From Gammaproteobacteria bacterium 53_120_T64 (GTDB lineage: Bacteria > Pseudomonadota > Gammaproteobacteria > Pseudomonadales > Porticoccaceae): DNA of 64,000 nt. The notes under the pieces were generated by a model. It made no database searches and had not been told where the DNA came from. It saw nothing but the letters and a program-made list of their open reading frames with translations. The stretch covers positions 1-64,000 of the forward strand of contig MAAT01000008.1 of the NCBI GenBank assembly GCA_002162815.1. The letters are read 5' to 3'. Below, one piece after another: positions 54,516 through 62,973 of the stretch (position 1 is the stretch's first letter; the number at the start of each line of letters is the position of its first letter). Made by a program: the position numbers and the translations under genes.

Positions 54516-57500
54516 TTAAGTGAAATCAGCAAAGTTAGCAGCTGTAAGTGTTGTAGCATCTGCAACACCAGTCAATGTAAGCATAAGCGTAAGAGTGTCA
54601 CCCGTGAAACCATCATCACCTGCATCTGAAACCAACTCACCAATAAATGTATCAGTACCATTATCCCATGCAATGTAAATTGCATCGTTTGTTGTGCCAG
54701 CGACATCAAACGTTCCTACAGTAAATCCTGCAGTTGCTTGTGCTGCCGTAGCTGCAGCACCTTGCGTAACAGTAGTACCGTGTGCAATAAATGCAGTTGT
54801 ATCAGTAATTGTAGTGGTTGTGTTAAACCCTGTTGTCGGATCAGTTGCAGCCATCTGTGCAACATTAGTAGTTAAGTCAATAATGTCACCACCTGTACCA
54901 ACAGTAAAACCACTAACGGTATCTGCACCATCAGTTGAACCATCACCATTACGTACTAATGTATCAACACCAGCACCCAGGGTAATCACATCAGCACCAA
55001 CTCCACCAGTAATACTGTTAGCACCAGCACCAACAACAATAGTATCTATCTGACCAGAACCTGTAACAGTAGCACCGTCATAGTTAGTCAAACCGGAGAA
55101 AGTAATTGCCTGTGCAGCAGTAGCATTAGAACCGTCGATAACTACAACATCAGTACCAAGATCTAAGTTACCAGTAACAGTAATCGAAGTGTTATTGCCA
55201 GTACCTGTAATAGTTACATTGTCTATATCAATACCACCAGTAACAGCAGCAGTAAGCGCTGTAGATGCAGCAGCAGCATTAATAACAATTGTATTGGCTT
55301 GCAAGGTTGAAAGTGCAACAGTAGCAGCTGTAGTCGCTGTAATAGTACCGTATGCAGCAACACCACCAATTGTATCACTAACATCAAGTGTAACTGCAGA
55401 ACCAGTGATAGCAGCTAAATTAACCGCACCAACAGTTCCATCTAGATTAACTGTAGCAGTACCAGTAGCAACCAAGGCAGTAGTAGTGAATGCACCTGTA
55501 GAGCTACCAGTGATAGCAATGTTACCAGCAGCAACAATATCATTACCAACCGCAAGACTAACCGCCCCACCAGTACCTACAGCAGAAATAGTTACATCCT
55601 GAACGTTAACACCCAAGGCACCTGTTTGAGTCACCAAACCAGTCACACCATCAACGGTCAAGGTAATATCACTGCCTGCTGCCGCATCCATAGTGCCGAT
55701 TGTGAGGCCACCTTTCAAACCGCTTGCCGTAACATTCATGTCATAAGCATTGGTAGTACCATTACCCAAAACACCAAGTGCAACTGCAGATAAAGAACCG
55801 GCGGTTGTGCCTGTACCAGCCAATGTCAATGAAGCAATGGCGTTCATATCGCTTAGTGTGGTTGTACCTTTAGAAGCCGTTACATTTGCAACCTGAACAC
55901 CCGTCAATGTCGAACCAGCGAAGCTCAGTGTATTACCGGTAGTAACAGTCAAGTTTTCTAGGGCGGCGGCAGCTAAGGTCAAGGAACCAGCCGTTTCACC
56001 ATTAGTAATGGTTGCGCCGGTTGCCGCTGCTGCGGTAATAATAGCACTATCAAGCTTACCCGTAGCATTTACGGTAATTGACGCCGCCTTAGCTACAGTA
56101 ACCTGACCACCGAATTCTGTTAACTCAACAGGAGTGGTAGCTGAGCTCTTACCAGATGCAACATTAACAGTTAATGAAGTTGCTACAGCAGCAGTTACAA
56201 CGCTGTCTGAATGAACATCAACATATTCGCCAGCGTTGAGCGTTAACGCACCTGCTGAACTAGAGGCAGTGTAAACGGCCTTAGCGACATCAGCTGTCTT
56301 CGCAGTAACACTTGCAGCGAGAGCAGAATAATCAATTGTTGTTGCACCTGCGTGATCAGATGTAATCGCACCTGCAGCCACAGTTGCACCCATCGACTTA
56401 AAGGTTAATGCACTAGCACCCATGTTTGCCAGGTCAACTGATGCCGCTGTAGTCGCAACACTACTAACAGTAGTTAGATCAGAAACATTCGCACCAGAGA
56501 AGACCAACGCACCAGTAATAGCGTTTAAGGCCAAAGTTTCAAAGCCGGTTTGCGTATATTGAACAGTCTTCGCACCAGAGCTTAAAGTTAAAGTATCGGT
56601 ACCGGCACCACCAGAAAGCGTGGCATTTGCTGCAGCATTACCCGTTCCAAATGTCAGCGCATCATCACCAGAACCGGTTGCAACTGTTGTCAATGCTGTG
56701 GCTGAAGTGACATCGGCAGTGATCGCACCGGTGGCAGACGAAGCATCAAAACTGGTCAGAGTGGCTTCGACATCGGTTACCTTAACGCTACCTGAACCGG
56801 CAATCGTAACGCCCGTCAAATCACTTGCGGTACCCGCCAAATTTATAACGTTAGTTCCTGTAGCCTGAATGGCCAGAGTTTCAATATCATTCGCAGTAAT
56901 TGTAACGGCAGCTTCAGTAACTACTGGTGTTACGCCCGTAGCGCTAGCTGCAGTACCAACGTTAGACAAACTAAGTGTCATCGCATCAGTCGTACCGGTT
57001 AACTCGGCAGCACCCGTAGCAAATGCTGTTGAAAAATTACCGGATGCTTGGTTCTTGACTGAAACAGTTGCCGTAGCAGCCAGATCACTAAGACTTACAC
57101 CCTTTGCGCTATTAATGGTATAGCTTGTTACACCAGTGATACCGGAGGCATCAAATGTGCGTGGAATAGAGCTTGTGTTTGTCAGCGAGATATTTTCGAC
57201 ATTGGTCATACTACCCGTAGTGAAACCGGTGAAGTTTGACACCAAGTCAGCAGTGAAGGTGTCATTACCAGCACCACCATCGATAGTATCTGTCACATCC
57301 AATGTATTAGCAGATGCAAGGGCCGAAGAAACACCCGTTATCAAGTCAGCATCGGCAGTACCAGTAATAGCATCGGCAGCAGTGGTCAAAGCAAAGGTTG
57401 TACCGTCAACGGCAACACTCAAATCATCAACCGCCGCCTGCGCCGCAGTATTACCCGAAGTCACGGTAGCCGCATCGGAAGTGACTGGCGTCAATACGGC

Positions 57501-57941
57501 TTGAGCCGCTGCAATATCGGGAGTGGTGTAGCTTTTGCCATCGGTAATTACACCCATGGTGTACGTAGAGGCTACGGTGACCTTGTTGGTTACGGCAAGG
57601 GCATCATTCGCCTGAGCACCGTTAAGGATTTGAATCATCGCCGATTCTTTGGTGGTGGCGCCGCTGTTAATAGCGTCGGCCCAGAAGGTACCGTCAACCG
57701 CGGTATCGTAGGCGCGACTAAAGGCCTGCAGATAAACCGCCGCCAGGTAGTCGTCCGTGCTGAGGGCAACAATGGGAGCCGCTTCAGTTGAAGTGCCAAA
57801 ACTAGCGGCAATATCTTCAATAGTGGTGGTTCCCGCATCAAGTGCTTCGGCGTAAAAAGCCACACCGGCAGGATCTGCCGGGCGACCAAAATAAGCAATA
57901 TACAGCTCTTGCACTGCGTTTTCTGAGGCTACTGTAGCCAT
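54516..57941 (-). CDS. Large Ala/Thr-rich surface protein with N-terminal DUF4214 and RTX-like repeats
   Basis: The 1141-residue protein is read from the ATG at 57941, preceded by GGAG eight bases away. Residues about 5-110 form a DUF4214 region (VQELYIAYFGRPADPAGVAFYAEAL). RTX-like nonapeptides occur near 220-235 (TIDGGAGNDTFTADL) and near 975-995 (GGVGADVITLGAGVDTLV). Between lies a long Ala/Thr/Val-rich beta-repeat region with almost no Cys. No Sec signal is present, and the C-terminus (LTAANFADFT) fits an uncleaved type I secretion signal. This matches S-layer-like or calcium-binding surface proteins. Codon choice changes inside the gene: the first 500 bases are GC-rich, the rest richer in A and T. 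No secretion genes lie beside it. Confidence 0.8.
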   Translation of the reverse strand: MATVASENAVQELYIAYFGRPADPAGVAFYAEALDAGTTTIEDIAASFGTSTEAAPIVALSTDDYLAAVYLQAFSRAYDTAVDGTFWADAINSGATTKESAMIQILNGAQANDALAVTNKVTVASTYTMGVITDGKSYTTPDIAAAQAVLTPVTSDAATVTSGNTAAQAAVDDLSVAVDGTTFALTTAADAITGTADADLITGVSSALASANTLDVTDTIDGGAGNDTFTADLVSNFTGFTTGSMTNVENISLTNTSSIPRTFDASGITGVTSYTINSAKGVSLSDLAATATVSVKNQASGNFSTAFATGAAELTGTTDAMTLSLSNVGTAASATGVTPVVTEAAVTITANDIETLAIQATGTNVINLAGTASDLTGVTIAGSGSVKVTDVEATLTSFDASSATGAITADVTSATALTTVATGSGDDALTFGTGNAAANATLSGGAGTDTLTLSSGAKTVQYTQTGFETLALNAITGALVFSGANVSDLTTVSSVATTAASVDLANMGASALTFKSMGATVAAGAITSDHAGATTIDYSALAASVTAKTADVAKAVYTASSSAGALTLNAGEYVDVHSDSVVTAAVATSLTVNVASGKSSATTPVELTEFGGQVTVAKAASITVNATGKLDSAIITAAAATGATITNGETAGSLTLAAAALENLTVTTGNTLSFAGSTLTGVQVANVTASKGTTTLSDMNAIASLTLAGTGTTAGSLSAVALGVLGNGTTNAYDMNVTASGLKGGLTIGTMDAAAGSDITLTVDGVTGLVTQTGALGVNVQDVTISAVGTGGAVSLAVGNDIVAAGNIAITGSSTGAFTTTALVATGTATVNLDGTVGAVNLAAITGSAVTLDVSDTIGGVAAYGTITATTAATVALSTLQANTIVINAAAASTALTAAVTGGIDIDNVTITGTGNNTSITVTGNLDLGTDVVVIDGSNATAAQAITFSGLTNYDGATVTGSGQIDTIVVGAGANSITGGVGADVITLGAGVDTLVRNGDGSTDGADTVSGFTVGTGGDIIDLTTNVAQMAATDPTTGFNTTTTITDTTAFIAHGTTVTQGAAATAAQATAGFTVGTFDVAGTTNDAIYIAWDNGTDTFIGELVSDAGDDGFTGDTLTLMLTLTGVADATTLTAANFADFT

Positions 57942-58236
57942 TATTTTTTCTCCATTTAAATTATGTTTGGTTCGACACGCTTCGTCAGAAGCCGCCAAAT
58001 AAAGCCCTCGCGTAGCTTTACGCTACTCCAGGCCTGGTAAGCATTTAGGACTTTATCATCCAAGGCACCCGCCCCACCCATCGAACCGACTCGATATCGA
58101 GCTTCAACAATTGAAACCCAACGCGATGGTATTTGGCTGAATAAAGCGAGTCAAGTGCATTTTAGCTTTTGCCCCTAGCTTCTTCATAAAAAAGGGTTTT
58201 TGTGACAAAGGGCAAGTAATTAAGCCCCGCCATCGC

Positions 58237-59478
58237 TCAAACATTAAGCCGCGTGTTAAGCGAAACCGCAGCACGGCGCGCTTTACACCTCGCGGTGGTG
58301 ATTTTCACCTCGGGCTCGAGGCGGCAAAGACCGACAAAGGCGGCGTGGCGCGGGTAGATAACTTCAAACTCGAGCAGGTTATCGCCCCAATTTAGGCAGC
58401 GCGGCGGCTCGGTGGGTATCGCCTGTAGCGCAGCACCCACTGTATAAGTACCCACCCCGACATTGATGGCCAGTGTAAAGCTGACACTCAGCGCTTCGCC
58501 ACGCTTGATGCCTAGGGGCTGGTCTTGCAGGTAGGTATTGGTGCCGTAGATGTCTTGGCCGTATTTGTCGCGAATAATAATGCCGCAGGCTAGGTTGGCC
58601 ATAGTTTCGTGAGCCGCGATATCAACGCGAATCGTTATCTTGTCACCGCTATTGACGACGGGGACACCCACCTGGCCGTCAATCGTCACGCTTTCAATCT
58701 TCGCCTCGAAGGTGCCATAGCCATCGGGGCCCTGAGCGCTGAATTCATCGCCGTCGTGGTTTTGCGCCGACAGCAGCCGGCTGTACTCATTGACCACTTG
58801 GTCGGGCTCCCCCGCCAGTGTGACAACACCGTGGTCGAGCAAAATAGCACTGTCACAGAGCTGTTTAACGGCGTTCATGTCGTGGGAGACAAAGATAATG
58901 GCGCCGCCCTGGCGTTTAAACTCTTTAATGCGGCGCATACACTTTTGCTGAAAACCGGCGTCGCCCACCGACAGGGCCTCGTCAATCAGGAAGCAGGCGG
59001 GGTCGGCATTAATGGCAATCGCGAAGGCCAGGCGCATCACCATGCCCGAGGAGTAGGTTGACAGCGACTCGTCGATAAAAAGGCCGAGGTCGGCAAAGTC
59101 GACAATTTGCGCCTCTTTACTGGCGACCTCCTCGCTGCTCATGCCCAGCAGTAGGCCATTCATGGCGATATTGTCGCGCCCACTTAACTGCGGGTTAAAG
59201 CCGGTGCCGAGTTCGAGCAGGCCCGTGACCTTGCCCTCAATTTGTAAGCTGCCGCTGTCGGGCAGGAGGATGCCGGTAATCAATTTCAGCAGCGTCGACT
59301 TGCCCGCACCATTGGGGCCGAGCACGCCCAGGGTTTGCCCCGCCGCCACGCTAAAGCTGACATTGTCGAGGGCTTGGTAGCTTTTGTGGTGGTTGCTGCG
59401 CAAGACAATTTCTTTGAGGCGGTCGGCCGGTGAGGCGTACAGTTTAAAACACTTGCTCAAATTATTGGCGGTGATCAT
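58237..59478 (-). CDS. wzt: Polysaccharide ABC exporter ATP-binding protein (Wzt-like)
   Basis: The 413-residue protein has an ATPase domain of about 240 residues: Walker A GPNGAGKST (54-62), signature YSSGMVMRL near 142, Walker B CFLIDEAL near 165 and the switch His in FVSHDMNAV near 199. The last 170 residues form a Wzt-type C-terminal domain (ITIRVDIAAHETMANLACGIIIRDKYG), which in O-antigen exporters recognises the glycan end. It pairs with the Wzm permease at 59711. The genes are separated by a 58-residue membrane-protein gene and a 59-base gap. Confidence 0.9.
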   Translation of the reverse strand: MITANNLSKCFKLYASPADRLKEIVLRSNHHKSYQALDNVSFSVAAGQTLGVLGPNGAGKSTLLKLITGILLPDSGSLQIEGKVTGLLELGTGFNPQLSGRDNIAMNGLLLGMSSEEVASKEAQIVDFADLGLFIDESLSTYSSGMVMRLAFAIAINADPACFLIDEALSVGDAGFQQKCMRRIKEFKRQGGAIIFVSHDMNAVKQLCDSAILLDHGVVTLAGEPDQVVNEYSRLLSAQNHDGDEFSAQGPDGYGTFEAKIESVTIDGQVGVPVVNSGDKITIRVDIAAHETMANLACGIIIRDKYGQDIYGTNTYLQDQPLGIKRGEALSVSFTLAINVGVGTYTVGAALQAIPTEPPRCLNWGDNLLEFEVIYPRHAAFVGLCRLEPEVKITTARCKARRAAVSLNTRLNV

Positions 59479-59537
59479 CTAAGCACACTCATTACAGGGA
59501 CACAGATACAGGTATCGATACATACAGGCAGGGGTAT

Positions 59538-59714
59538 TTATGTAAAAACACTGGCGAAACGACCAAAGAGAGCAAACACGCCGACAAAGTAGACGCCGCT
59601 GAGGCCAATCACCAGCAGTGGTTTGGCGCGCTGGCTGGCAAAGCGCAGTACCGCGTAAGCCAGGGCTAGTGCCGCCACGCTCAGTGCGAGGAGCGCCGCT
59701 AACAAGGCTGTCAC
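59538..59714 (-). CDS. 58-residue two-helix membrane protein between wzm and wzt
   Basis: The frame starts at a GTG that overlaps the wzm stop by three bases (GTGA) and ends in TAA at 59538. The protein begins MTALLAALLALSVAALALAY and ends FALFGRFASVFT. It has two hydrophobic helices (about 2-20 and 34-52) joined by an Arg/Lys-containing turn (RFASQRAKP). The overlap suggests coupled translation with wzm. I know of no named family. Its location makes an accessory subunit of the exporter, or an assembly factor, the first idea. Confidence 0.65.
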   Translation of the reverse strand: MTALLAALLALSVAALALAYAVLRFASQRAKPLLVIGLSGVYFVGVFALFGRFASVFT

Positions 59715-60487
59715 AGGAAGTCCCTAATGTCTTTTTCCAGGCCCTTGTACATCATAAAGGCGAGCAGAAGAATAAGATGGGCAACAATGGCGATAACAAT
59801 AATGCCGCTCATGTCGGGAATCGTTTGGTAGACAAAGACACTCTGCCAAACATGGGTGATTTGAAACACCGGGTTGTAGACCATCAAGCGCGACAGGGAG
59901 TCGGGGATGATGGTAATGACGTAGACAATGGGGGTAAACCAAAACCAGAGCTGGATAATAATGCCGGTCAGTTCTTTCAGGTCGCGTATAAAGACCACCA
60001 GCTGGGCCAGTAAAAAGCCCACCGCAAAGGCGAATATTTGTTGCACCGCATAGACAAAGGGCAGGATCAGCATGGCGCTTGAAAACTTGCCGTCGACAAT
60101 CAGCAAAAAAACCAGAAAGATGGCCATGGTAATTAAAAAGGTGATGGTCTCTGAGAGCACAATAAAAAGGGGCAAACGAAATAGCGAGAGGTTGACCTTG
60201 CTGATAATGTGTTTTTTATCGAGGTACACCGTGCTTGAGCGAAGAATGGTATTCGAAAACGCCAGCCAGGGAATAAGCCCACTGACCAAATAAACGCTAT
60301 AGCTATAGCTCCCCAAGCCCTCCACCGAGCCCGGCAGCCGCGCGTTCATTATTTGGGAAAAGATCAGTGTATAAATAAGGATATTAACGAGAGGGGAGAC
60401 AAAGCCCCAGCCAACGCCAAGAATCGAGCCGGAATAGCGCTCGCTAAAATCGCGCTTAGTAAACTCGACGAGTAAGTTGATATTCAT
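59711..60487 (-). CDS. wzm: Polysaccharide ABC exporter permease (Wzm-like)
   Basis: The 258-residue protein is read from the ATG at 60487 (MNINLLVEFTKRDFSERYSG), which has AAGGG five bases upstream; a 26-codon upstream extension is not credible. It has six predicted membrane helices of the ABC-2 type (for example GLIPWLAFSNTILRSSTVYLDK before helix 3, and WFWFTPIVYVITIIP near 190). The N-terminal amphipathic segment KRDFSERYSGSILGVGWGFVSPL is a Wzm hallmark. It exports an O-antigen or capsule-like glycan through the inner membrane with Wzt. The stop overlaps the start of the 58-residue gene. It is divergent from the methyltransferase gene. Confidence 0.9.
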   Translation of the reverse strand: MNINLLVEFTKRDFSERYSGSILGVGWGFVSPLVNILIYTLIFSQIMNARLPGSVEGLGSYSYSVYLVSGLIPWLAFSNTILRSSTVYLDKKHIISKVNLSLFRLPLFIVLSETITFLITMAIFLVFLLIVDGKFSSAMLILPFVYAVQQIFAFAVGFLLAQLVVFIRDLKELTGIIIQLWFWFTPIVYVITIIPDSLSRLMVYNPVFQITHVWQSVFVYQTIPDMSGIIVIAIVAHLILLLAFMMYKGLEKDIRDFL

Positions 60488-60728
60488 AACTGCCCTTGAG
60501 CAAAGACTCGTCAGCGTTGCCAAGTACAGCAAGTGCCACAAAAAGCGTCTGCAGAAAAAAACCAAAGAACGACAAACCTTGCCAGTGCTCTGAATGCGGG
60601 CAAAATAATAGCACGCACGTCGCCATTAGTCCCCATATCGGCCCACCGTGGGCTGGCAATGAATGGCTCTCTTATAGCGCTTCTCCTATAATGCACCCCC
60701 TTTGTTTGCCGACCCCGGAGCCCCACCC

Positions 60729-61712
60729 ATGCCTGAAACTCGCCTCACACCCAAGCAGTGGCTAATAAAGACGAGTGGGGCTGGCAAGGTTTTGCGCGCA
60801 CTAAAAGCCATCGCCCGCAGCAACCGTACCCAGCACCAGGTATTGCAGCTACAGGCAAGGCTTGAAGAGCTTGAAGAGCAACAGCCAAGGCTTGAAGAGC
60901 AGCAGGCAAGGCTTGAAGAGCAGCAGGCGGCGCGCCTCTTACAGTTTGACGCCGCCATCACCGAGGCCCGGCAAAGTCTGCAAATTAACTTGGCGCGCTC
61001 ATTGGCGCGCAAACAAGATATTGACCAGCAAGCCGCCCCCATGCCGGTACCACAGGCCCTGCCCAACGATTTAAACAATTTATACATCGCCTTTGAAAAC
61101 CAGTTTCGCGGCACCGCCGAGGAAATAAAAGTTAAGCAAAGCCGCTACCTGCCCTTTCTAGCGGCACTGGCCCAAGAATTTACCGCGCCATTGGCGATAC
61201 TCGACATTGGCTGCGGGCGCGGCGAGTGGTTGCGCCTGCTGGCCCCGTTGAATTATTTGCCCCGAGGCATCGACCTGAGCCAGACCATGGTCGACTACTG
61301 CCGCCTCGATGGCCTAGAGGCAGAACAACAGGAGGCGCTGGGTTATTTAGCGACACAGCCCGACAACAGCCTGCATGTTATTTCGGCCTTCCATGTGATT
61401 GAACACCTCGACTTTGAGCAGCTGGTCAGTTTGTTTGACCACTGCCTGCGCGTACTCAAACCCGGCGGCAAAATTATTTTTGAAACGCCCAACCCAGAAA
61501 ACATTACCGTTGGCGCCTATAGCTTTTACGTTGACCCGACCCATAAAAACCCTCTGCCACCGATTTCGGTAGAGTTTATTGCCCGCCAGCGGGGCTTTAG
61601 CTTGGTCGACATCTACCGCTACAACCCCCGCGAGGAGCCCGGCGAGGCCTCCGCGATCAGTGAGAACTGGTTTTGCTGCCCCGTCGACTACGCCATCATT
61701 GCCCAGAAATAA
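60729..61712 (+). CDS. Class I SAM-dependent methyltransferase with N-terminal coiled coil
   Basis: The 327-residue protein is read from the ATG at 60729, with GGAG nine bases upstream. Residues about 38-95 are a coiled coil made of near-identical copies of the units QARLEEL, QPRLEEQ and QARLEEQ. The methyltransferase domain begins near 155 with LAILDIGCGRGEWLRLL (SAM motif I), followed by GIDLSQTMVDYC, SAFHVIEHLDFEQLVSLFDHCLRVLKPGGKI and ETPNPEN. Similar coiled-coil methyltransferases (WbdD-like or WbbD-like) cap O-antigen chains and set their length by a molecular ruler. Placement next to wzm and wzt fits that role. No kinase domain is seen here. Confidence 0.85.
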   Translation: MPETRLTPKQWLIKTSGAGKVLRALKAIARSNRTQHQVLQLQARLEELEEQQPRLEEQQARLEEQQAARLLQFDAAITEARQSLQINLARSLARKQDIDQQAAPMPVPQALPNDLNNLYIAFENQFRGTAEEIKVKQSRYLPFLAALAQEFTAPLAILDIGCGRGEWLRLLAPLNYLPRGIDLSQTMVDYCRLDGLEAEQQEALGYLATQPDNSLHVISAFHVIEHLDFEQLVSLFDHCLRVLKPGGKIIFETPNPENITVGAYSFYVDPTHKNPLPPISVEFIARQRGFSLVDIYRYNPREEPGEASAISENWFCCPVDYAIIAQK

Positions 61713-61782
61713 GCCGCGCCCGTGCTTTTAACGCCCCTAAAACAGCACTGCCAAGCTGGATCAAAGCCCATGAGTGCGCTGC

Positions 61783-62949
61783 ATGCCCCCCGCCGCTAAC
61801 ACCATAACAGCGCCTGCGGCGAGCACCGCCATTGCCATTATCATTGGCGAGACCCCCAGTTATAGCGAGCACTGTTTGCGGCTCGCGCTACAGCGGCTGT
61901 ATTGCCAGGTCGATTATCTCAGCCTCGCCAAGCCGATCGCCGCGACACCCAGCGAGACGCTGACACTGCACACAGCCGAGCAGCTCAAGGCCTACCAGCT
62001 CATTATTTACCCCTATGTTGCCACGCGCCACGAGTACGACTTTAGCCGGCTCAGCAGCTGGCTTGAGCGCTACCAACGCGACTGGCAGGGACGGGTATTG
62101 GTGCGTTATCACGCCAGCCTGGGGCTGCATCATCTCAGAGCTCACCACGGCGCGGCCTTGCACGTGCGCCAACAGGAGCAAACACGCCAGCTGTTTAGCG
62201 AGTGGGTGCAAAGCAATGCCCGGCACTTTTATTGGTCGGCGACATCGCCGGCGGCGGCCCATGACCTAGCCCAATGGGGTGTTATCAGACACCCCGAGCA
62301 CATGGCTATCGCCCCACCCTATATGGCCCTGCACTATGGTGCCCATGCCGAAAGGCGGGGCGAGGAAAACGGCAACGCCAAGCGGCAACAGCCCGCTGCA
62401 AAGAGCCCTCGCAACAGCTCGGCTCATCAGCCTCAGGTATTGATTGTTGGCGACTTCCACCCCGGTACCGGGCACGCTCTGTTACTGGCCCTGCTCGCGG
62501 ACTACCGCCAACGCTCGGCCGAGACGCCGTGCTTACACTTTATGGGTGGTGATATTGCAGGCCTTGGGGTCTACCGAGAAGATATAAAAGCACAGGTGCG
62601 GCGGCTCAAACTCGAAGACTACGTGCAATTCACGCGCCTAAACTCGGCCCTCACCAGCGCCGATTATCTTACACACTACCGTAATGCCGACCTACTGCTG
62701 GGCGTCGCCGCAGCGGAAGGCTATTTACCCGGGCACGTGCAAGCCCAGGCCATGGGTCTGGCGAGCCTGGTGCTTGAGCCCAGCATAAGCCCCCGCGAGG
62801 GCGCCGACCGGGTGCAACAAGTGCTCACAGATAAAGCCTGTCAACGGCGTGTAGTGATCGACGGCTATCGCCATATTGCCCAGCACTTTAGTCATGACGG
62901 CATTGAGCAGGCGCTGTTGAGCCAAGTGCTCAGCGCCCTCTGTCGCTAA
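61783..62949 (+). CDS. Glycosyltransferase-like protein, GT4-type fold
   Basis: The 388-residue protein is read from the ATG at 61783, with an alternative GTG at 61774. The first half contains AIAIIIGETPSYSEHCLRLALQRLYC and VLVRYHASLGLHHLRAHHG, a GT-B acceptor-domain-like pattern. The second half has QVLIVGDFHPGTGHALLLALLAD, DIKAQVRRLKLEDYVQFTRLNSALTSADYLTHYRNADLLLGVAAAEGY and VQAQAMGLASLVLEPSISP, the donor-domain layout of GT1/GT4 enzymes with the acidic motif AAEGY. The catalytic details are divergent, so the sugar is unknown. It follows the methyltransferase by 70 bases and precedes another glycosyltransferase by 24. Confidence 0.7.
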   Translation: MPPAANTITAPAASTAIAIIIGETPSYSEHCLRLALQRLYCQVDYLSLAKPIAATPSETLTLHTAEQLKAYQLIIYPYVATRHEYDFSRLSSWLERYQRDWQGRVLVRYHASLGLHHLRAHHGAALHVRQQEQTRQLFSEWVQSNARHFYWSATSPAAAHDLAQWGVIRHPEHMAIAPPYMALHYGAHAERRGEENGNAKRQQPAAKSPRNSSAHQPQVLIVGDFHPGTGHALLLALLADYRQRSAETPCLHFMGGDIAGLGVYREDIKAQVRRLKLEDYVQFTRLNSALTSADYLTHYRNADLLLGVAAAEGYLPGHVQAQAMGLASLVLEPSISPREGADRVQQVLTDKACQRRVVIDGYRHIAQHFSHDGIEQALLSQVLSALCR

Positions 62950-62973
62950 TGGCCCGCGCCAAGGACGAGTAGA

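Noticed and set aside
54694-55602. Long open frames on the plus strand opposite the surface-protein gene
   Set aside because: They are antisense shadows produced by the Ala/Thr/Val-rich codon pattern; no start signals or family blocks.
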